Part shown: in pieces, positions 5,071-7,979 of the stretch | How positions within the stretch are numbered: position 1 is the first letter of the stretch | Layout: each line of letters opens with the position of its first letter | DNA from: JBHEPS01 sp046261635 | Lineage (GTDB): Bacteria; Acidobacteriota; Thermoanaerobaculia; Gp7-AA8 | Length of the DNA stretch: 7,979 bases | NCBI GenBank assembly: GCA_046261635.1 | Contig: JBHEOL010000107.1 | Location: 1 to 7,979, forward strand | Reading direction: 5' to 3' | Made by a program: the position numbers and the translations under genes | The notes under the pieces: generated by a model | Databases searched by the model: none | The model's input: only the letters and a program-made list of their open reading frames with translations | Told to the model about the DNA's origin: nothing

Positions 5071-5934
5071 TCACCCCGCTGAGGCGAGGACCAGCGGGAG
5101 AGCGAGCCCGCATGGAGCTTCGAACCTCAATGATGCGATCGAATCCGCCCGCGTCCACCCGAGGTTCAGGATGGCGATCGGGATTCCGGCCTGAGCCGCG
5201 GCCCGGGCGAACCGGAAGCCCGACCAGACCGCGAGCGACGAGCCGACGACGAGGAGCAGATCCGACTCGAGCAACCGTGCCATGGCGGACTCCACCCGGT
5301 CGCGCGGAACCGACTCGCCGAAAAAGACGACATCCGGTTTCAGGATCCCCCCGCACGCGAAGCAGGGGGGGACGCGGAAGGCTCGGGTGAGCTCTCGTTC
5401 GAGAAGCGCGTCGCCGTCGGCGCGGATCTCGAGAGGCTCGAAGTCGAATCCCGGGTTGAGCTCCTCCATCCGCCGCTGCATCTGCTCGCGCGGCGTCCGC
5501 TCACCGCAGCCGAGACACCGCACCCATCGGTTGCTCCCGTGCAGCTCGAGCATCCCGACGCTTCCCCCCTCCTGATGGAGGCCGTCGACGTTCTGGGTGA
5601 CCAGATGGGACATCCGGCCGGCCGCCTCGAAGCGGGCAATCGCCCGGTGGGCATCGTTGGACCGGGCAGCGGCGAAGCGCTCCCAACCCCGGAACGAGCG
5701 CGCCCAGTAATGACTCCGGCCTTCCTCGCTTCGCATGAACTCGCCGAACAGCATCGGACGGCGGTGCCGCCAGACCCCGTCCGGACCGCGGTAATCCGGG
5801 ATGCCCGACTCGGTGCTGCATCCCGCCCCGGTGAGCACCAGCACCCGCTTGCGCTCCGCGAGGAAGGCCCGGAACTCATCGACTGTCGCAGCCGGTGCGG
5901 GGATCCCCGGATTCACCAATCGTTCGCGAGTCAT
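5071..5934 (-). CDS. Sir2 family NAD-dependent protein deacylase, class II (SIRT4-like)
   Basis: A 287-residue sirtuin that would use NAD+ to remove acyl groups from lysines, yielding nicotinamide and O-acyl-ADP-ribose; some class II members also have lipoamidase or ADP-ribosyltransferase activity. Visible motifs are the NAD loop GAGCSTESGIPDYRG (36-50), TQNVDGLH (113-120) and the catalytic His132 in ELHGSNRW. Two zinc cysteine pairs follow, CLGC (140-143) and CFAC (191-194), then LKPDVVFFGE (198-207) and VGSSLAVWSG (230-239). The GIPDYR motif, the long insert between the cysteine pairs and the end motif IAILNLGWTRAD (253-264) resemble human SIRT4 as I recall it, rather than the CobB-type class III proteins. 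The start is uncertain: ATGs at 5934, 5958 and 5988 all lack a good Shine-Dalgarno, and 5934 gives a usual length. It is cytoplasmic, with no signal peptide, and divergent from a small zinc-ribbon gene. Confidence 0.93.
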   Translation of the reverse strand: MTRERLVNPGIPAPAATVDEFRAFLAERKRVLVLTGAGCSTESGIPDYRGPDGVWRHRRPMLFGEFMRSEEGRSHYWARSFRGWERFAAARSNDAHRAIARFEAAGRMSHLVTQNVDGLHQEGGSVGMLELHGSNRWVRCLGCGERTPREQMQRRMEELNPGFDFEPLEIRADGDALLERELTRAFRVPPCFACGGILKPDVVFFGESVPRDRVESAMARLLESDLLLVVGSSLAVWSGFRFARAAAQAGIPIAILNLGWTRADSIASLRFEAPCGLALPLVLASAG

Positions 5935-6085
5935 GGCGGATCGATTCCGGATATTCATCGAACTGTTGCACCGCTCATCGAGGTTCATTGTTACAACTGA
6001 TCCGTGCGGGGGGTGATGATGGAACTTTCGCACATCGGCGACGTATTTGGGAAAGGCACCTGGTCGGCTTGTGCGGACGTAACCC

Positions 6086-6418
6086 ATGGAAAACAGGGAA
6101 TCATCGTGTATCGGCTGCGGGGTGGATCCGGTCATCGAAGTCAATGACCGGAAGCTCTGTGGCAACTGCTTCCTGCTCGGGATCTCCGTTTCGCTCCAGC
6201 CCGCAAACTCCGCGCCTGCAGAAAGGGCACCAGACCGTCTGTCCGGCGATCCGTCCCATATGCGGGAGCTTCGGTCGTCGCTGCTCACGGCCATCGACGA
6301 GATCGAGCGGCTTCGCCGCCGGCTCGACGAGCTCGTGCGGGAAAACGCCACGCTCCGAAGAACCGACGGCGGCATCTACCCCCAGGGCCCGTCCGAGGAT
6401 CACCACTCCAAAGACTGA
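6086..6418 (+). CDS. Small zinc-ribbon/coiled-coil protein, function unknown
   Basis: A 110-residue hypothetical protein I cannot assign to a named family. Two CxxC pairs, C8-x2-C11 (SCIGCG) and C25-x2-C28 (LCGNCF), are 13 residues apart, which suits a single treble-clef or zinc-ribbon knuckle. A Pro/Ala linker follows, then a heptad-patterned helix at about 58-91 (ELRSSLLTAIDEIERLRRRL, 61-80) that should form a coiled coil, so it probably dimerises. The tail is short and polar. The start is constrained: an in-frame TAA at 6080-6082 lies immediately upstream of the ATG at 6086. Only a weak GGA precedes it. The gene is divergent from the sirtuin (151 bp between starts) and convergent with the permease operon. 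Coding status rests on the clean CxxC pairs and coiled coil. An adaptor or regulator role would be inference only. Confidence 0.68.
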   Translation: MENRESSCIGCGVDPVIEVNDRKLCGNCFLLGISVSLQPANSAPAERAPDRLSGDPSHMRELRSSLLTAIDEIERLRRRLDELVRENATLRRTDGGIYPQGPSEDHHSKD

Positions 6419-6440
6419 CCCTGGCCCCTAGCCCCTAGAT
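6419..6440. repeat. Heptad repeat, site C (CCCCTAG)2
   Basis: CCCCTAG at 6425-6431 is repeated exactly at 6432-6438, preceded by a degenerate GACCCTG-like unit. It fills almost the whole 24-base gap between the stop codons of the zinc-ribbon gene and the second permease gene. The unit is the same as the right arm of site B (TAGCCCC/TAGTCCC in another register). Confidence 0.75.
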
Positions 6441-6442
6441 TT

Positions 6443-7318
6443 TCAGCTCGCCTCTTTCTCGTACGGAATCCCCAGCGCCTTCGGGGCCCGCGCGAGACCG
6501 ATGAAGCCCGCCAGAACGACGACCGTCAGAACGTACGGGATCATCTGGATGAACTGCACGGGCACGGGAGCCACGCCCTGCATCTGAATCGCAACGGCCT
6601 CGGCGAAGCCGAACAGCAGGCATGCGAGCATCGTCTGGACGGGACGGCATTTGCCGAAGATCAGCGCCGCGAGTGCGATGAACCCCCTTCCCGCGGTCAT
6701 GTTCCTGGTGAACAGCGACGACTGGCCCATCGAGAGATAGGCTCCCGCGATTCCGGCGAGGGCTCCCGAGATCAGGACCCCGGCCCACCGGAGCCGCTGG
6801 ACGCTGATGCCGGCGGTGTCGGCCGCCTCGGGATTCTCGCCGACCGCGCGCAGGCGAAGGCCGAACCTGCTTCGCGAGAGCACCCACCAGGAGAGAGGAA
6901 CGAAAAGGAACGCGAGGACGACGGGAGTCAGGGGCAGCAGATTTTCTTTCGGGATCTGCGGTGTGGCGCCGGTGGAATCGAAGAACGCGCCGCTGAGCAG
7001 AGCGGGAACTCCGAGGAAGAGGATGTTGATTGCCGTCCCGGTCACGACGTGATCGGCGTGGAAGTGAATCGTCGCGACTGCATGGATCGAGGCGACGGCG
7101 AGGCCCGCTCCGATCGCCGCGAGAAGGCCGACCCACGGATTTCCGGAGAAATGAGTGACGGTCGCCGCCGTGAAGGCCCCGGCGAGCATGAGGCCCTCGA
7201 GGGCGATGTTGATCACTCCCGAGCGCTCGGAGAACATGCCGCCGAGGGCCGCGAGCAGCAGCGGCGTCGAAAGCCGGATGGTCGAGAAAAGCATCGCGAG
7301 GCTGAGCAGGTCTTCCAT
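6443..7318 (-). CDS. BMP-type nucleoside ABC transporter, second permease (NupQ/YufQ-like)
   Basis: A 291-residue integral membrane subunit of an ABC importer of the branched-chain-permease type (PF02653). Relatives with BMP/PnrA lipoproteins import purine nucleosides, for example NupNOPQ for guanosine in Bacillus subtilis. Hallmarks of the second permease are at the N-terminus: LAALGGMFSERSGVINIALEG (22-42, quoted from A23), then the cytoplasmic coupling loop FGLRLRAVGENPEAADTAGI (152-171), and GRGFIALAALIFGK (210-223). Eight or so hydrophobic helices are visible. The ATG at 7318 shares its first base with the TGA of the upstream permease, a one-base overlap that implies translational coupling; GGGGGA lies upstream. 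The frame stays open far into the upstream gene, but that part is a shadow. The gene ends at a heptad repeat. Substrate assignment comes from family knowledge, not from a site seen here. Confidence 0.9.
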   Translation of the reverse strand: MEDLLSLAMLFSTIRLSTPLLLAALGGMFSERSGVINIALEGLMLAGAFTAATVTHFSGNPWVGLLAAIGAGLAVASIHAVATIHFHADHVVTGTAINILFLGVPALLSGAFFDSTGATPQIPKENLLPLTPVVLAFLFVPLSWWVLSRSRFGLRLRAVGENPEAADTAGISVQRLRWAGVLISGALAGIAGAYLSMGQSSLFTRNMTAGRGFIALAALIFGKCRPVQTMLACLLFGFAEAVAIQMQGVAPVPVQFIQMIPYVLTVVVLAGFIGLARAPKALGIPYEKEAS

Positions 7319-7979
7319 CAGACTTTCCCCCGCGCGCTTCTTCCGAACGGAAAGCGGAAGGCCGATCCACAGGCGACGAAGAGGATGATGATCGCCTGGA
7401 GCACGAGCACGAGGTCCTTGGAGACCTTCTCGGTGAAGATGTCGACGAAGAGCCCGCCGCGGATCAGCGCCCCGAACAGCAGCGCTGCGAGCAGGACTCC
7501 GACCGGATGGCGGCGCCCGAGGAGTGCCACCGCGATCGCGGTAAACCCGTACCCCGGCGAGAAGCCGTCGTAGAAGCGATAGCGATACCCGAGGACTTCG
7601 CCGATTCCGACCATTCCCGCGAGAGCTCCCGAAAGCGTCATCGCGAGGATGATCTGCCTGCCGGTCCTGATGCCGCCGTACTCGGCAGCCGCCGGGTTCG
7701 CACCGGTCGCGCGGATCTCGTATCCCCATCTGGTTTTCCAGAGGAAGACCCAGACCGCGACGCAGGCGAGGAGGGCGAGAAAGAAGGCGATGCTCAGCGG
7801 AATCCTGGTGGGCAGCCCGGGGATGAACTCGCCGAGGCGGGTGATGTGCCCACCCTCGCCGATCTCGCGAGTCTGCATGATCGCGTCGCCCGGCTCCCGA
7901 TAGTGGTATTGGACGAAGTAATTCGTCAGGGCGATGGCGATGAAGTTCAGCATGATGGTGTTGATCACCTCATGCGCGC
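7318..7979 (-). CDS. BMP-type nucleoside ABC transporter, first permease (NupP/YufP-like), partial
   Basis: The C-terminal 220 or so residues of the partner permease; its N-terminus lies beyond the right edge. The frame is open to the edge and the first visible codons read AHEVINTIMLNFIA, matching the conserved NEVI-T-MLN segment of this family, so the apparent start at 7968 is internal. Later motifs are RWGYEIRATGANPAAAEYGG (coupling loop), GYGFTAIAVALLG and GLFVDIFTEKVSKDLV. The coupling loop closely parallels that of the second permease, as expected for two paralogous subunits forming a heterodimer. The TGA at 7320-7318 overlaps the ATG of the second permease by one base. In known operons of this kind the order is lipoprotein, ATPase, permease, permease, so the two missing components are expected just to the right. 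Confidence 0.9.
   Translation of the reverse strand, partial: AHEVINTIMLNFIAIALTNYFVQYHYREPGDAIMQTREIGEGGHITRLGEFIPGLPTRIPLSIAFFLALLACVAVWVFLWKTRWGYEIRATGANPAAAEYGGIRTGRQIILAMTLSGALAGMVGIGEVLGYRYRFYDGFSPGYGFTAIAVALLGRRHPVGVLLAALLFGALIRGGLFVDIFTEKVSKDLVLVLQAIIILFVACGSAFRFPFGRSARGKV

Noticed and set aside
5935..6375. N-terminal extension of the sirtuin by 147 residues
   Set aside because: Low-complexity Ser/Arg content, antisense to the zinc-ribbon gene, and absent from the sirtuin family.
7319..7729. N-terminal extension of the second permease
   Set aside because: Overlaps the first permease in another frame; the stop/start overlap at 7318-7320 gives the expected family start.
1..7979. A hidden defence, toxin-antitoxin or biosynthetic system
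   Set aside because: The genes are separate, mostly well-known families in independent units; nothing supports a multi-gene novel system in this window.

Overview
The window is GC-rich bacterial chromosomal DNA carrying nine recognisable protein genes, one of them cut by the right edge. No RNA gene, CRISPR array, insertion sequence or phage gene was seen. The gene set (a PilZ protein with an unfamiliar C-terminal half, a SIRT4-like class II sirtuin, a YceH-family protein, ArfB and a BMP-type nucleoside permease pair), the compact GC-rich layout and the weak Shine-Dalgarno sites would fit Acidobacteriota or a similar deep soil/sediment lineage. That taxonomic guess is low-confidence inference; nothing here proves it.

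Layout, left to right. Bases 1-138 are non-coding and hold a small hairpin and a heptanucleotide tandem repeat next to the 3' end of a GNAT acetyltransferase (minus). Divergent from it, 43 bp away, is an EamA/DMT ten-helix exporter (plus), followed after 14 bp by an AI-2E-type eight-helix permease (plus) and a terminator-like hairpin. Then come a PilZ-domain protein (plus), an AT-richer convergent gap with an inverted repeat, and arfB (minus), a stalled-ribosome rescue hydrolase. yceH (plus) is divergent from arfB. yceH converges on a SIRT4-like sirtuin (minus), with a composite heptad repeat between them that also encodes the last residues of YceH. Divergent from the sirtuin is a small zinc-ribbon/coiled-coil protein (plus). 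It converges, across a third heptad repeat, on two overlapping permease genes of a BMP/Nup-type nucleoside ABC importer (minus). The ATPase and binding lipoprotein of that importer would be expected beyond the right edge.

These are mostly independent housekeeping and transport units, not one pathway. The two permeases form a clear operon by a one-base stop/start overlap, and the DMT and AI-2E genes may be co-transcribed. No defence or biosynthetic system was found. The most unusual feature is a family of heptanucleotide repeats (TTCTGNC and TAGYCCC/CCCCTAG) sitting at gene 3' ends in three places, one of which appears to have run into the yceH reading frame and supplied a new C-terminus and stop codon.
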